A stretch of DNA of 64,000 nucleotides from Vreelandella venusta (GCF_007989605.1 NZ_BJUL01000003.1:1-64000); one strand, 5' to 3'; counted from the first letter of the stretch, positions 18,448-29,185 are shown. Translations and numbers: made by a program. The notes: generated by a model not told the origin, from the sequence alone.

Positions 18448-19782
18448 ATGGATCTTTTTGACCGCGCGTCCGTTACCACGAGCGAAGACGTGCCCCTTGC
18501 CTACCGTATGCGCCCACTAACCCTTAACGATTACGTCGGCCAGCAAGCACTAGTGGGGCCTGATAAACCGCTACGTCGAATGGCAGAGTCTGGCATTGTG
18601 CGCTCAATGATTTTGTGGGGGCCGCCAGGCGTGGGGAAAACCACGCTAGCAGAGTTATTAGCACGCGCGTCTGGCGCTTATCTTGAGCATTTAAGTGCCG
18701 TCATGGCCGGTGTAAAAGAAATTCGCTCAGCCGTCGAGCGAGCACAGCAACGTACATCACCCACCCTGCTGTTCTTAGATGAAATCCACCGTCTGAACAA
18801 GAGCCAACAGGACGCGTTGCTGCCCCATGTGGAGTCCGGCCTGCTCACACTGATCGGCGCAACAACAGAAAACCCCTCTTTTGAGGTCAACTCGGCGCTA
18901 CTTTCCCGTGCTCGGGTGTATGTACTTAAACCGCTAAGCCATGACGAGCTTCTCCAGGTTTTGTCTCAGGCATTAAACGATGCTGAGCATGGGCTGGGGA
19001 GGCGCCGCATCGAGATGGAAGAGGGAGTATTAGATGCCCTTGCTCATGCTAGTGCAGGCGATGCTCGTCGCGCGCTGGGACTACTAGAAACGGCCTGCGA
19101 CTTTACTCAACAACATGGTGATAAAGAGGTACTACACAAAGCGGTGCTAGCCGATGTTCTCGGCCATCAATCAAGCGCCTTTGATAAGCAGGGTGATGCT
19201 TATTACGATTTATTATCAGCAATTCATAAATCAATTCGCTCATCACGTCCCGATTCAGCCTTGCTGTATATGGCACGCTTTTTACAGGGCGGCGGCGACC
19301 CGCTTGATATTGTGCGCCGCTTAACGGCGATTGCCTCCGAAGATGTCGGCAATGCTGATCCGCGAGCACTGCCCCTGGTCATTGCTGCCTGGGATGCCTA
19401 CTTACGCTTAGGCGATTATGAGGGCCAGCGAGCGATTGCCCACGCCGCCATTCATTTAGCGGTTGCTCCAAAAAGTAATCGTATCGACCGTGCCTGGAAG
19501 GCGGCTCAGCAGTTTGTACAGCAGCAACCACAGCTGGAAGTTCCCAGCTATCTTCGTAACGCTCCTACCAAGTTGATGGAGCAGTTAGGACATGGCCACG
19601 GTTATCGCTATGCGCATAACGAACCCCATGGTTACCCTGCTGGCAGCGCTCATGACTGTTGGCCTGATGACTTACCTAAAGCACGCTTTTATGAACCGAG
19701 CGTCTTTGGCCAGGAGAAACGCTTTGGTGAAATAATGGCATGGCGGGAACAGCAGGATCTAGAAGCTGATCAGGCACCTTAA
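18448..19782 (+). CDS. rarA: replication-associated recombination protein RarA (MgsA)
   Basis: RarA is a AAA+ ATPase related to clamp loaders and RuvB that acts at stalled replication forks. The 444-aa product has [15 protein letters not shown], Walker [10 protein letters not shown], Walker [10 protein letters not shown], the sensor region [11 protein letters not shown] with the arginine-finger motif LLSRARVY, and the C-terminal tetramerisation domain with [17 protein letters not shown] start at the ATG with GGGAA seven bases upstream; a frame extending to 18397 has no family similarity. The stop codon lies in a perfect palindrome. lolA and ftsK follow on the opposite strand, a common neighbourhood. 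Confidence 0.95.
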   Translation: MDLFDRASVTTSEDVPLAYRMRPLTLNDYVGQQALVGPDKPLRRMAESGIVRSMILWGPPGVGKTTLAELLARASGAYLEHLSAVMAGVKEIRSAVERAQQRTSPTLLFLDEIHRLNKSQQDALLPHVESGLLTLIGATTENPSFEVNSALLSRARVYVLKPLSHDELLQVLSQALNDAEHGLGRRRIEMEEGVLDALAHASAGDARRALGLLETACDFTQQHGDKEVLHKAVLADVLGHQSSAFDKQGDAYYDLLSAIHKSIRSSRPDSALLYMARFLQGGGDPLDIVRRLTAIASEDVGNADPRALPLVIAAWDAYLRLGDYEGQRAIAHAAIHLAVAPKSNRIDRAWKAAQQFVQQQPQLEVPSYLRNAPTKLMEQLGHGHGYRYAHNEPHGYPAGSAHDCWPDDLPKARFYEPSVFGQEKRFGEIMAWREQQDLEADQAP

Positions 19783-19793
19783 GGTGCCTGATC
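19768..19793. terminator. 26-bp perfect palindrome over the rarA stop codon
   Basis: Thirteen-base arms (GATCAGGCACCTT / AAGGTGCCTGATC) meet with no spacer and include the TAA at 19780-19782. It could form a cruciform or an RNA hairpin between the convergent rarA and lolA genes. No T-run follows. Confidence 0.5.
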
Positions 19794-19847
19794 GGATCAT
19801 CGGGCGACATTACTGCGAGCGTGTACTGCTCTTCTCACACCATTTGT

Positions 19848-20501
19848 TTACAGCTCTTCGCGGATAACATCAGTGCCTTCAGGAATATCAAAATTGAATA
19901 AGCTGCGGTCAATACTACCGTTACGGGTAATGTCGCTAAACGTAATCGCGGTGCGCTGACCAGTACTGTCCATCATCCACAGTTGCGTTAAGGTCTGATC
20001 GTCAAAGACCATGCTGAGCTCTTCGAATAACGTATCCGCTGAGATAGGAATCAGCGTAAACACATCGTCACCGTCCTGCTGCTCATGAAATACGTCATAG
20101 CTGGCAGTTAAATCGCTTGCACTGCCTGAGAGCAACAGCGCGGGGGTATGAGTGACCCGGTCATCCATTGCCTGAATGGTGACTTGCTCAAGATCAGGGT
20201 CATAGAGATATACATCATCACCATCCGAGACGACGACTTGCGTATAAGGCGCATCGACTTCCCAACGTAGCATGCCGGGACGCGACAGCCACATTTCTCC
20301 ACGCGCGCTTTGTAAACGCTCGCCACCACCGTCCAAAATTTGCTGTTCAAATGTCGCTTGATAGTTCTCAAGCGGGTCAAGCCGCTCAGTCAGGCGCTCT
20401 GCGGCCTCGTTGGCCCACGCAATAGGCGATGCAAAGGCTAATCCTAGCGCACTGGCTGCTAACGCCAACGCTGATGAGCGTCGAGTATGTGTATCGCGCA
20501 T
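19848..20501 (-). CDS. lolA: outer-membrane lipoprotein carrier protein LolA
   Basis: LolA ferries lipoproteins across the periplasm from LolCDE to LolB. The 217-aa precursor has a signal peptide with a basic start and an Ala/Leu-rich core ending near SPIAWA (about residue 30). The mature part has the LolA pattern: QATFEQQI, GEMWLSRPGMLRWEV, the YTQVVVSDGDDVYLYDPDLEQV strand set and GSIDRSLFNFDIPEGTDVI at the end. AGGGAGA precedes the ATG. A terminator separates it from upstream ftsK, so it probably has its own promoter. Confidence 0.95.
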   Translation of the reverse strand: MRDTHTRRSSALALAASALGLAFASPIAWANEAAERLTERLDPLENYQATFEQQILDGGGERLQSARGEMWLSRPGMLRWEVDAPYTQVVVSDGDDVYLYDPDLEQVTIQAMDDRVTHTPALLLSGSASDLTASYDVFHEQQDGDDVFTLIPISADTLFEELSMVFDDQTLTQLWMMDSTGQRTAITFSDITRNGSIDRSLFNFDIPEGTDVIREEL

Positions 20502-20581
20502 TATTTTCTCCCTAGGCAGTCATTGCCGGATAGCGGACAAGGCAAGGAGCGTTAAGACGATCCGTGTAGCCTCTCAGACGC

Positions 20582-20613
20582 AAAACGCGCCGTAGGGTTT
20601 CACCTACGGCGCG
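20582..20613 (-). terminator. rho-independent terminator of ftsK
   Basis: A perfect 11-bp stem (CGCGCCGTAGG / CCTACGGCGCG) with a 6-base loop is followed on the minus strand by TTTT. It lies between ftsK and lolA. Confidence 0.8.
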
Positions 20614-20669
20614 ATTTTCACGCTTATTGCATTATTGAACCAAGCACCTGGTATTCACTAACAGATAAG

Positions 20670-23600
20670 TCAGTGGCCTACCGGAGGCGGTGCTAACACC
20701 TCACGGGCACCGTTAGACCCCATGGATGTCACCACACCGGCACCTTCCATTGCTTCTACCAAGCGCGCAGCGCGGTTATAGCCGATTTTGAAGCGGCGCT
20801 GAACGGCAGATATAGAAGCTTTGCGTGTTTCTGTAACGAACTGAACCGCCTCATCATAAAGCGCATCCTGCTCAGCGTCATCGCCATCGACACCCTCAGC
20901 CTCAAGTCCCGTCAACGCATCGGCAGTGACACCGCCTGACAAAATCTCTTCGATGTACTCAGGCGTGCCACGTCGCTTCCAGTCATCCACAACCCGGTGC
21001 ACTTCGTCATCGTCTACAAAAGCACCATGAATACGGTTTGGCGGCCCCGAACCTGCAGGTAGATAAAGCATATCACCATGGCCAAGCAGGCTTTCGGCGC
21101 CCCCCTGATCCAAAATGGTACGTGAATCAATCCGCGACGATACCTGGAAGGCCATGCGCGACGGAATATTCGCCTTAATCAGCCCCGTCACTACATCAAC
21201 AGAGGGGCGCTGAGTAGCCAAAATCAGGTGGATACCCGCTGCGCGCGCCTTTTGCGCCAAGCGAGCAATGAGTTCTTCAACTTTCTTACCGACGATCATA
21301 AACATGTCGGCGAACTCGTCGATCACCACCACGATGTAGGGCAGCTTTTCAAGGATTGGCGGCGTCTGATGCATTTCCCAAGGCTGCGGCTCCCAAAGCG
21401 GGTCTGCAACTTGTGCGCCGGCACTCTCAGCCTCATCTAAACGCCCATTAAAGCCTGCAATGTTACGCACCCCCATTGCCGCCATTAATTTGTAGCGACG
21501 CTCCATCTCCGCAACACACCAACGCAGACTATTTGCAGCCTCCTTCATATCAGTGACCACGGGAGCCAAAAGGTGCGGAATGCCATCGTAAACTGACAGC
21601 TCCAGCATTTTTGGGTCAACCATGATTAGCTTGAGCTCATCTGGAGTCGCTTTAAGCAGCATGGAAATCAGCATGGCATTAACACCCACTGACTTACCAG
21701 ACCCTGTCGTACCCGCAACCAGAAGGTGAGGCATCTTGCCTAGATTAGCGACAACCGGCCCGCCGCCAATGTCCTGACCCAACGCCATGGTCAGTGGCGA
21801 GCTCTCCTGTTGGTAGCGGTCAGAGTCAATGACTTCACGCAGGCGAATCATTGCGCGATGGGGATTAGGTATTTCAATGCCAACCGTTGGACGACCAGGA
21901 ATGACCTCCACCACACGTACACTCTTGACCATTAACGAGCGTGCAAGGTCTTTAGCAAGGTTGCTGATTTTAGAAACTTTCACCCCAGCCGCTGGCTTAA
22001 TTTCAAACCGAGTGATAACAGGACCAGGCCATGTATCAACGACTTCCGCTTTAACACCATACTCACGCAGCCGCACTTCCAAGAGCTCGGCCATATCAGC
22101 AAGCTGCTCGTCGGTGTAATTAGGCTCATGCGGCTCTGGAGGCGTCAGCAATTGGAGACTAGGCACATCCCCTTCTGGCTCATCGAAAGTTTCAAACGCC
22201 GGACGCTGGCTCTGCAGATGCTCAACCGTCCATAGAGTAGGCCCATTGTCGGCGTCTTCTTTTTCTTCAGAAGACGCCACGTCGGCAGGCATGTCATTTG
22301 GAACCAACGCCTCAGAAGGCTCATCTCGGAGACTTTCAACCCCAGGCGCCTCCGCTCTGAGTGGCTCAACGCTAGGCACCTCAGCATCATGAAGCGTTGG
22401 CTCTTGGCGCACAGCAGTTACGGCTGACCGTGCAACAGGAAGGTCATCTTCCTCATCATCCCATACTGGCTCCGGTACGACTTCAGGTACCCGTTCGGAG
22501 CGAGGCTCAGGGGGACTCACATAGACAGAGCGAGAGTCACCCTCATCTCGATCTCGCGGCGTGATTGCGGGCGTGGGCGTATGCTCGGGTTCAGGCATGC
22601 GCGTAGAAACAGGCGCCATCTCGCGCTCAACGTCGTCGCCTTGCTTAGCTGCGTCATGCTGTTTTATTTCATGCGCTGCATAAGACATCGCCTGAGACAT
22701 CGCCTGAGACGTAGCTCGAGGCTCTATTTCATCGCGTGATACACCCATCGATGAATTAAATGGCTGCGTCTCTGCTGACTGGAAACTAGGCGCAGAATGA
22801 GAAGCCGTTTTTTCACCTGCCGACTCATCACGCGCTGGCTGATCGAACGTCGGCTCAGTCTCTCTCGCGGAGAGGGGTACTGAAAGTGTTGGCTCGTTGC
22901 CTTCTTCCTTGGTGCGTAGCGCAAAAGCATCCTCGCGAGGCGCGCTGGGTAACTTTTCCTCGACGCTTTCTGCAGTATCTTGTGCAGCTTTTTCCACACC
23001 GCTGCTCGCAATAGGCTCTATTTTAGGCTCTGTTTTCGGCTCTGTTTTAGCTTCACGCCGTTCTTCAACTGTGTTGACAGGCGGCTGGCTATTAGACTCA
23101 ACCGGCGAAGCATCATGAGGGGCAGCCTGTTCAGGCGCAGCTGAGGATGCTGACTTAGGCAAGTCCTCCTCAGGCAACGCACCTGAAAATGCAGCAGCTG
23201 CCCATGGAATTGAGGTATCTGTCGTCGTTGAAAAACTAGGTTCACGACGTACGCGGCTGCTTTCTTGGGCGGGTGCCTGCTGGTGACTACTTTCTTTTTG
23301 ACTTGGACGCTGCTCGTCACTCTCTGGCTTAGCCGCTTTAAATTCAGCTAGCGGTTTCTCTTTTACTTTTTGAGACGCCGCTTTCGCGGCAGCACGCACA
23401 GCAGCACGCTGGGAGCGTTTCTCACGCCCCTTAGCACGCCGAGCGCTGAACCACCCGCCTACTTTACACAGGCGACGACCAAGCTCATCAGCCACCTGTA
23501 ACCACGACATGCCGCTAAACAGTGGAAAACCGATCAAGATTAGGGCAGCAGAAATAAGGCCAACGCCGCCGCTGCTGACCAGGGGTTTTAGGGTACTTAC

Positions 23601-24128
23601 TAATCCTTCGCCCAATATACCGCCAGAGGCGTAAGGCAAAATGCTGTCAGGATGATAAAAATGCAGCGCCCCCAGCATCGTCGTGCCGAAGATAAGCAGC
23701 ACTAACCCACCGGTATGGACAGCGATCGCTACCGGATCGATATCAAAGCGTACTTGGCGCGATCTCATTAGCCACCAAGCTGCATAACCAAACATTCCCG
23801 GCCACCACAGGGCACTTGCTCCCGACAGCGAATACAGCACGTCTGCAAGCCAGGCACCAACAGCTCCCATCCAGTTATGAACATCCGTTTCCGGACCTTG
23901 ATAAGACCAACCTGGGTCGGCAGGGTCATAACTAAACAGTGCCAATAACAAAAATACGCACAACGCAAGCAGCACGACGACCACACCTTCGCGCGCCGAG
24001 CCCTGCAAGCGCAAACCAAATCGACGAGCTTTATCCTTTGCAGCTTTAACTCGCCCAGTTGAGGCTGTTGATGATGGTTGACGCGAGTTACGTTGCGTTC
24101 GCTTGTCTACCGCCTTATTTACTTTCAA
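20670..24128 (-). CDS. ftsK: DNA translocase FtsK
   Basis: FtsK anchors at the division septum and pumps chromosome ends to daughter cells, activating XerCD at dif. The N-terminus has four to five membrane segments (about 48-210). A long Pro/Glu/Ser-rich linker (about 240-640) follows, with local repeats such as KTEP and SQAM. The motor domain has Walker A GTTGSGKS (about residue 806) and Walker [13 protein letters not shown]; the C-terminal winged-helix gamma domain ends with [18 protein letters not shown]. The start is TTG with GGGAGA six bases ahead. The 1152-aa length reflects the linker. Confidence 0.96.
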   Translation of the reverse strand: MKVNKAVDKRTQRNSRQPSSTASTGRVKAAKDKARRFGLRLQGSAREGVVVVLLALCVFLLLALFSYDPADPGWSYQGPETDVHNWMGAVGAWLADVLYSLSGASALWWPGMFGYAAWWLMRSRQVRFDIDPVAIAVHTGGLVLLIFGTTMLGALHFYHPDSILPYASGGILGEGLVSTLKPLVSSGGVGLISAALILIGFPLFSGMSWLQVADELGRRLCKVGGWFSARRAKGREKRSQRAAVRAAAKAASQKVKEKPLAEFKAAKPESDEQRPSQKESSHQQAPAQESSRVRREPSFSTTTDTSIPWAAAAFSGALPEEDLPKSASSAAPEQAAPHDASPVESNSQPPVNTVEERREAKTEPKTEPKIEPIASSGVEKAAQDTAESVEEKLPSAPREDAFALRTKEEGNEPTLSVPLSARETEPTFDQPARDESAGEKTASHSAPSFQSAETQPFNSSMGVSRDEIEPRATSQAMSQAMSYAAHEIKQHDAAKQGDDVEREMAPVSTRMPEPEHTPTPAITPRDRDEGDSRSVYVSPPEPRSERVPEVVPEPVWDDEEDDLPVARSAVTAVRQEPTLHDAEVPSVEPLRAEAPGVESLRDEPSEALVPNDMPADVASSEEKEDADNGPTLWTVEHLQSQRPAFETFDEPEGDVPSLQLLTPPEPHEPNYTDEQLADMAELLEVRLREYGVKAEVVDTWPGPVITRFEIKPAAGVKVSKISNLAKDLARSLMVKSVRVVEVIPGRPTVGIEIPNPHRAMIRLREVIDSDRYQQESSPLTMALGQDIGGGPVVANLGKMPHLLVAGTTGSGKSVGVNAMLISMLLKATPDELKLIMVDPKMLELSVYDGIPHLLAPVVTDMKEAANSLRWCVAEMERRYKLMAAMGVRNIAGFNGRLDEAESAGAQVADPLWEPQPWEMHQTPPILEKLPYIVVVIDEFADMFMIVGKKVEELIARLAQKARAAGIHLILATQRPSVDVVTGLIKANIPSRMAFQVSSRIDSRTILDQGGAESLLGHGDMLYLPAGSGPPNRIHGAFVDDDEVHRVVDDWKRRGTPEYIEEILSGGVTADALTGLEAEGVDGDDAEQDALYDEAVQFVTETRKASISAVQRRFKIGYNRAARLVEAMEGAGVVTSMGSNGAREVLAPPPVGH

Positions 24129-24246
24129 GCGATTCTCCCTTTACACCTCAATGGCGTCTTTAATCCACTTGCGAGTTTGCATCATACCGAGCATCCTTTC
24201 GCCGTCACAGCGCTTCTATCGAAGTGTTCAGTAACAGGAGCAAACA

Positions 24247-24999
24247 ATGCTACCTTGGCTTTCATCGCCACAGCCCATCTTTCCGTCTACCGAACTTGCC
24301 CTCGAGTCACCGAACGGCCTTCTTGCCGCGGGCGGAGAACTCTCCCCCCACTGGTTAATCGACGCTTACCGAAAAGGTATTTTTCCATGGTATAGCGATG
24401 ATGAACCTATCTTATGGTGGAGCCCCAACCCACGCATGGTATTGCAACCAGCACAGTTTAAACGACGTCGTAGCCTTGTTAAGCGATTGCGACATGGTGG
24501 CTTTATCGTCACTCTGGATCAACAGTTTGAAAACATTGTTAAAGCATGCGCTGCGCCACGTTCTGGGGAACCGGGCACCTGGATCAATCAAGATATGCGC
24601 CACGCTTACCAACGTCTACATGAGCTAGGCATCGCGCATAGCATTGAAGTGCATCTTGATGGCCAACTGGTTGGCGGACTTTATGGATTAGCCATGGGGC
24701 CTATCTTCTTTGGCGAATCAATGTTCTCGAAAGTGCCCGATGCTTCCAAAATTGCCCTTGCCCACTTAGCCAATGCCATGCAACACCATGAGGGTAAACT
24801 GATCGACTGTCAGATGCACACACCTCACTTGGCGAGCCTTGGTGCGACAACAGTCGCTCGTAAGACGTTCATCAACTATCTTGAAAAGTGGTTGCCTAAC
24901 GAGGCATTTAACTTAACGAATATGACCAATGAAGCGCCTACTATACCTGGATCACCGTGGCTTGATGCCATTGCCTCAGGCCATCATCCAGAATGGTAG
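24247..24999 (+). CDS. aat: leucyl/phenylalanyl-tRNA--protein transferase Aat
   Basis: Aat adds Leu or Phe to proteins that begin with Arg or Lys, making them ClpS-ClpAP substrates. The 250-aa protein shows the family signature throughout: FPSTELALESPNGLLAAGG, YRKGIFPWYSDDEPILWWSPNPRMVL, GTWINQDM, AYQRLHELG, VGGLYGLAMGPIFFGESMFS and the DCQMHTPHLASLGA motif. CAGGAGC precedes the ATG. It is divergent from ftsK and heads a unit with bpt, 61 bp downstream. Confidence 0.96.
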   Translation: MLPWLSSPQPIFPSTELALESPNGLLAAGGELSPHWLIDAYRKGIFPWYSDDEPILWWSPNPRMVLQPAQFKRRRSLVKRLRHGGFIVTLDQQFENIVKACAAPRSGEPGTWINQDMRHAYQRLHELGIAHSIEVHLDGQLVGGLYGLAMGPIFFGESMFSKVPDASKIALAHLANAMQHHEGKLIDCQMHTPHLASLGATTVARKTFINYLEKWLPNEAFNLTNMTNEAPTIPGSPWLDAIASGHHPEW

Positions 25000-25004
25000 A
25001 CGTA

Positions 25005-25043
25005 TTCAAACTAGTCCATGTTCAAGCTAGTCCATGTTCAACT
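25005..25043 (+). repeat. 16-bp tandem repeat between aat and bpt
   Basis: Two copies of TTCAARCTAGTCCATG (25005-25020 and 25021-25036) differ at one base and are followed by a partial third copy TTCAACT. No stem-loop is obvious beyond the internal CTAG. Confidence 0.7.
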
Positions 25044-25060
25044 AAGCAAGGAGGCAAGCC

Positions 25061-25795
25061 GTGAGTAGTAACGCTCCTCGCCGCCCGGTGCGGGATTTGC
25101 GCTTCTTCCTAACCGTTCCCCATGCCTGCAGCTATCTTCCTGGCAAGGAAGCAACCACTCTGTTCCTGGACCCCCAGGAATCTCCCGTTCCTGGCGTTTA
25201 TGATTCACTCTCATTGCTCGGCTTTCGTCGCAGCGGTCGCCATCTATACCGCCCTCACTGCGAAGGTTGCAATGCCTGTCGCTCAGTACGCATTCCTATC
25301 AGCGACTTCAGCGCTAACCGCACCCAACGCAAACTCTGGCGTCTTAATGCTGATATTACTACACGTGTAGTACCTGCACGCTATGAGGCAGAGCATTATA
25401 CGCTCTATGCTGACTATATCCGCTTACGCCACGCCGATGGTGACATGTATCCGCCGAGCCGGGAGCAGTATCGTACCTTTTTAACGCTCGAAGAACCCTA
25501 TGCACATCTTTTAGAAATGCACCTGGACGGGAAACTCGTCGCGGTCGCGGCATTTGATCAACTTGAGCATGGGCTATCGGCTATTTACACGTTTTTTAGT
25601 GTCGACAAGGCCCTGGAAAAGCGATCCCTGGGAACGTTTGCTATTCTCAAGCTTATTGAACTGTGTGGTGAAAAGTCTCTCCCCCACTTATATCTTGGAT
25701 ATTGGATTGAGGAGTGCCGTAAGATGAGCTATAAGCGTGCGTTCACGCCAATAGAAGTGCTCGACGGGCGTCATTGGCGGCCTTTAATTTGCTAA
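25061..25795 (+). CDS. bpt: aspartate/glutamate leucyltransferase Bpt (ATE family)
   Basis: Bpt moves Leu from Leu-tRNA onto N-terminal Asp or Glu residues, a second entry into the N-end rule pathway. The 244-aa protein has the ATE N-terminal cysteine motif HCEGCNACRSVRIP (Cys62, Cys65, Cys68 region) and the C-terminal GNAT-like domain with LGTFAILKLIELC and YLGYWIEECRKMSYK. The start is GTG behind AAGGAGG. Position next to aat and infA is typical for gammaproteobacteria. It was once annotated as arginyltransferase; the bacterial short form is a leucyltransferase. Confidence 0.94.
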   Translation: MSSNAPRRPVRDLRFFLTVPHACSYLPGKEATTLFLDPQESPVPGVYDSLSLLGFRRSGRHLYRPHCEGCNACRSVRIPISDFSANRTQRKLWRLNADITTRVVPARYEAEHYTLYADYIRLRHADGDMYPPSREQYRTFLTLEEPYAHLLEMHLDGKLVAVAAFDQLEHGLSAIYTFFSVDKALEKRSLGTFAILKLIELCGEKSLPHLYLGYWIEECRKMSYKRAFTPIEVLDGRHWRPLIC

Positions 25796-25814
25796 ACTTG
25801 CCAGCTTTTTTGCC

Positions 25815-25843
25815 TTGATGGCAGGCTTACGGCACAATATAGC
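25815..25843 (+). promoter_or_regulatory. possible infA promoter
   Basis: TTGATG (25815-25820), a 17-bp spacer and TATAGC (25838-25843) match the sigma-70 boxes at four of six positions each. The implied start near 25850 would place a strong hairpin at the very 5' end of the infA mRNA. Confidence 0.4.
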
Positions 25844-25852
25844 GCTGCTTGC

Positions 25853-25879
25853 TGGGCAGTCGTCATCTGACGATGCCCA
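25853..25879 (+). other. hairpin in the infA leader
   Basis: TGGGCA-g-TCGTCA pairs with TGACGA-TGCCCA (one bulged G, loop TC), giving a 12-bp stem. It lies 55 bp before the infA start and has no T-run after it, so it is more likely a leader structure than a bpt terminator. Confidence 0.5.
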
Positions 25880-25934
25880 CTGAAGTAACTAATTAGACCA
25901 AACCATTACGTTAAATAAGTGAGGATCTGCCTAT

Positions 25935-26153
25935 ATGGCACGCGAAGATCATATTGAAATGGAAGGCGTTATTGTTGATACCCTTCCCAACACCATGTTC
26001 CGTGTTGAGCTGGAAAACGGCCACGTCGTTACCGCTCATATTTCAGGCAAGATGCGCAAAAACTACATCCGCATCCTGACAGGTGACAAGGTAAAAGTAG
26101 AGCTGACGCCCTACGATCTGTCAAAAGGCCGTATCGTTTATCGCTCGCGCTAA
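25935..26153 (+). CDS. infA: translation initiation factor IF-1
   Basis: IF-1 binds the A site of the 30S subunit during initiation. The 72-aa product is a single S1/OB-fold and matches the family end to end: [48 protein letters not shown] and [20 protein letters not shown] lies upstream of the ATG. It has a hairpin leader and is convergent with clpA, as in many gammaproteobacteria. Confidence 0.98.
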   Translation: MAREDHIEMEGVIVDTLPNTMFRVELENGHVVTAHISGKMRKNYIRILTGDKVKVELTPYDLSKGRIVYRSR

Positions 26154-26260
26154 GCCTTGGTAATGCCTTCAAGCAAACACTGTCCGCGCAAGCACGCATC
26201 CTGTTTTCAAATACAGTGCAAATATAGCGTAAGTACGGCGCCGCTCTCTGGAAACGACAA

Positions 26261-26282
26261 CGCCCCGTCGGATGACAGGGCG
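26261..26282 (-). terminator. possible hairpin between infA and clpA
   Basis: CGCCCCGTC and GACAGGGCG pair with one G-U wobble around a short loop. T-runs on either side are poor, so its role as a terminator is uncertain. Confidence 0.35.
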
Positions 26283-26336
26283 CTGTGCTAGTTTAGGCAT
26301 GAGCATAAAGGCCTAGTGTGGACTTAGGTGGCCTTA

Positions 26337-26354
26337 GCGCCCTTTTCAGGGCGC
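26337..26354 (-). other. hairpin with the clpA stop codon in its loop
   Basis: GCGCCC and GGGCGC form a 6-bp stem, and the TGA stop of clpA (26346-26348) lies in the 6-base loop. Confidence 0.45.
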
Positions 26355-28622
26355 ATCTGCCATCTCAGATTCCATTGATAAATGCAGCTCTCCTTCTTCA
26401 AGGCTAACGTGCACAATACCGCCTTGATCAGCCAACTCACCAAACAAAATCATCTCAGCCAACGGCTTTTTCAGTTTCTCTTGGATCAAGCGGGCCATTG
26501 GGCGCGCCCCCATATCAGGGTCGTATCCCTTCTCTGCCAACCAATCTCGTGCTGTATCATCCACTTCAAGCTGTACACGCTTTTCGTCCAGCTGCGCTTG
26601 TAGCTCGATCAGGAACTTATCGACAACGTTACGCACAACGGAGGTTGGCAGTGCATGGAACTGGATAATACCATCCAAGCGGTTGCGGAACTCAGGCGAG
26701 AAGGTACGGCGAATCACTTCCATCGCGTCGGTTGAGTGATCTTGGCTTTGGAAACCGATAGAGCGCCGTGACGCCTGCTCTGCTCCTGCGTTAGAGGTCA
26801 TGATCAGGATAACATGACGGAAATCCGCCTCGCGGCCATTATTGTCTGTCAAACGACCGTGATCCATCACCTGCAGAAGCAGGTTAAACACTTCAGGATG
26901 CGCCTTCTCAATTTCATCTAGCAACAATACACAGTGCGGTTGCTTGGTAATGGCTTCAGTTAACAGCCCTCCTTGGTCATAGCCAACATAGCCTGGAGGG
27001 GCACCAATCAAGCGAGAAACAGTATGACGCTCCATGTACTCCGACATATCAAAGCGTACTAGCTCGATACCCATGATATGCGCCAACTGCTTAGCCACTT
27101 CGGTCTTACCAACGCCGGTTGGGCCAGCAAATAAGAAACTACCTACTGGCTTATCTGGCGATTTCAAACCGGCACGGGAAAGCTTAATGGCAGCAGAGAG
27201 AGTATCGATGGCCTCATCTTGTCCGAACACCAGCATTTTCAAGTCGCGGTCAAGCTTTTCAAGCAATTTACGATCAGAGCTTGAAACACTCTTTGGCGGA
27301 ATCCGCGCAATAGATGCCACTACTGCTTCCACTTGCTCAACATCAATGGTGTTAGCCCGCACTTCCGGCGGCAGCATCCGTTGGTGCGCGCCTGCTTCAT
27401 CAATCACATCGATGGCTTTGTCAGGTAGGTGGCGGTCATTGATATAGCGATCAGCCAAACGCGCGGCACTCTCTAGCGCGCCATCGGTGTACTTAAGCTC
27501 ATGGTGTTCTTCAAAGCGCGAACGCAGCCCTTTCAGGATCTTGATGGTGTCATCTACAGAAGGCGCGAGCACATCCACTTTTTGGAACCGGCGAGCCAGA
27601 GCGCGATCTTTCTCAAAAATACCGCGGAACTCCTGGAAGGTTGTCGAACCGATACAACGCAGCTCACCAGAGGAGAGCAAGGGCTTCAGTAAATTAGACG
27701 CATCCATGACGCCACCCGAAGCAGCCCCCGCCCCAATGACGGTATGAATCTCGTCAATAAAGAGCACAGCGTTAGGCTGCTTACGTAATTCACTAAGCAA
27801 GCTTTTTAGGCGCTTCTCGAAATCACCACGGTATTTAGTACCCGCTAATAGCGCACCCATATCAAGTGAGTAGACCACTGCGTCAGCAATCACATCTGGC
27901 ACGTCTTCTTCAACAATGCGCTTTGCCAAACCTTCCGCGATAGCGGTTTTACCAACACCCGCCTCGCCGACCAATAGCGGATTATTCTTGCGCCGACGGG
28001 CAAGGATTTGCACCACGCGCTCAAGCTCATGGTCGCGACCAATCAATGGGTCTATTTTGCCTTGACGCGCCTGCTCGTTCAGATTGGTAGCGTAACCGGT
28101 TAACGGATGCGCAGCCCCTTCAGAGCTACCCTCTTCAGCATCTTCACTCTCTTGGGAAGACGGCGATGGAGCAGGCCCATGGCCAGCTACCTTAGAAATA
28201 CCATGAGCGATATAGTTAACAGCGTCTACACGTGCAACGCTTTGCTGCTTGAGGAAGTAAACGGCTTGGCTTTCTTGCTCAGAGAAAATAGCGACCAGCA
28301 CATTAGCGCCAGTCACTTCACTCTTTCCAGATGACTGCACGTGAAATACAGCACGTTGCAGTACGCGCTGAAATCCAAGGGTTGGTTGCGTTTCGCGATC
28401 CGCCTGACTCTCAGGAATCAATGGCGTAGTCGAATTAATAAAGTCCTGCAGATCGGACCGCAGCTTATCGAGATTCGCCCCACACGCCTTTAGCACGTCA
28501 ACTGCTGACGCATTATCCAACAACGCCAGGAGCAGGTGCTCAACGGTCATAAACTCGTGGCGCTTTGAGCGAGCCACGGTAAAGGCCGTGTTCAGGGTAA
28601 GTTCAAGTTCTTTGCTCAGCAT
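26346..28622 (-). CDS. clpA: ATP-dependent Clp protease ATP-binding subunit ClpA
   Basis: ClpA is the AAA+ unfoldase that feeds substrates to ClpP and takes N-degron substrates from ClpS. The 758-aa protein has the N-domain (1-145), a short acidic Ser-rich linker, the first AAA module with GEAGVGKTA and the IGAGAASGG pore region, and the second with GPTGVGKTE and [17 protein letters not shown] ClpP-contact IGF-type loop is visible ([11 protein letters not shown], about 635). clpS lies 138 bp upstream on the same strand. No clpP is in the window. Confidence 0.97.
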   Translation of the reverse strand: MLSKELELTLNTAFTVARSKRHEFMTVEHLLLALLDNASAVDVLKACGANLDKLRSDLQDFINSTTPLIPESQADRETQPTLGFQRVLQRAVFHVQSSGKSEVTGANVLVAIFSEQESQAVYFLKQQSVARVDAVNYIAHGISKVAGHGPAPSPSSQESEDAEEGSSEGAAHPLTGYATNLNEQARQGKIDPLIGRDHELERVVQILARRRKNNPLLVGEAGVGKTAIAEGLAKRIVEEDVPDVIADAVVYSLDMGALLAGTKYRGDFEKRLKSLLSELRKQPNAVLFIDEIHTVIGAGAASGGVMDASNLLKPLLSSGELRCIGSTTFQEFRGIFEKDRALARRFQKVDVLAPSVDDTIKILKGLRSRFEEHHELKYTDGALESAARLADRYINDRHLPDKAIDVIDEAGAHQRMLPPEVRANTIDVEQVEAVVASIARIPPKSVSSSDRKLLEKLDRDLKMLVFGQDEAIDTLSAAIKLSRAGLKSPDKPVGSFLFAGPTGVGKTEVAKQLAHIMGIELVRFDMSEYMERHTVSRLIGAPPGYVGYDQGGLLTEAITKQPHCVLLLDEIEKAHPEVFNLLLQVMDHGRLTDNNGREADFRHVILIMTSNAGAEQASRRSIGFQSQDHSTDAMEVIRRTFSPEFRNRLDGIIQFHALPTSVVRNVVDKFLIELQAQLDEKRVQLEVDDTARDWLAEKGYDPDMGARPMARLIQEKLKKPLAEMILFGELADQGGIVHVSLEEGELHLSMESEMADAP

Positions 28623-28760
28623 GGCAGTCCCCTTTTCGCTACTACCTAGGGCGTGTCGCCACCTAGGGCTTGCGTCGGATCAGTTTAATCGACCGGCACT
28701 TTCAACATCGGGTACAAATGGCGCACTTGCAAGGCCCATCGCTAATTTTTTTCAACGCTT

Positions 28761-29084
28761 TCAGTCAGCAGCTTCAATATCACACATTAAAGGATGCTCG
28801 CATTCGCGGGCATATTCATTGACTTGATAACTTTTCGTTTCTGCAATATCCCGTGTAAAGATCCCGCACGTCGCTTTACCTTGGGTATGCACTGCAAGCA
28901 TGACCTGGACCGCTTGCTCACTATCCATATTAAAAAATTCCTGTAATACCTCAACGACGAACTCCATCGGTGTGAAATCGTCATTATGAAGTACCACTTT
29001 ATATAGCGGCGGCCGAGCAAGCTCAGGCTCAGCTGGCTCAACGGCCAGATCATCATCATATTCAGGCGCATCAGGCCGAGTCAT
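28761..29084 (-). CDS. clpS: N-degron adaptor ClpS
   Basis: ClpS recognises Leu, Phe, Tyr and Trp at protein N-termini and delivers them to ClpA. The core matches E. coli Clp[24 protein letters not shown], where Asn-Asp-Asp contacts the N-terminal residue, then [23 protein letters not shown] and [14 protein letters not shown] use the ATG giving [11 protein letters not shown] (107 aa), similar to the usual length. The frame stays open to a TTG at 29141 with an ATG at 29132, so a longer N-terminus of up to 126 aa is possible. The upstream region carries a 15-bp periodic array. Confidence 0.93.
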   Translation of the reverse strand: MTRPDAPEYDDDLAVEPAEPELARPPLYKVVLHNDDFTPMEFVVEVLQEFFNMDSEQAVQVMLAVHTQGKATCGIFTRDIAETKSYQVNEYARECEHPLMCDIEAAD

Positions 29085-29185
29085 TCCTGCGTGCAGGATA
29101 GCCGTGACGCATAGGCTGTCTGTAGTAGGCATAAGCAGCAAGGTTTGTCGTCTCTTAGCTGGCGGGTGGTGTCTTACAGCGCTTG

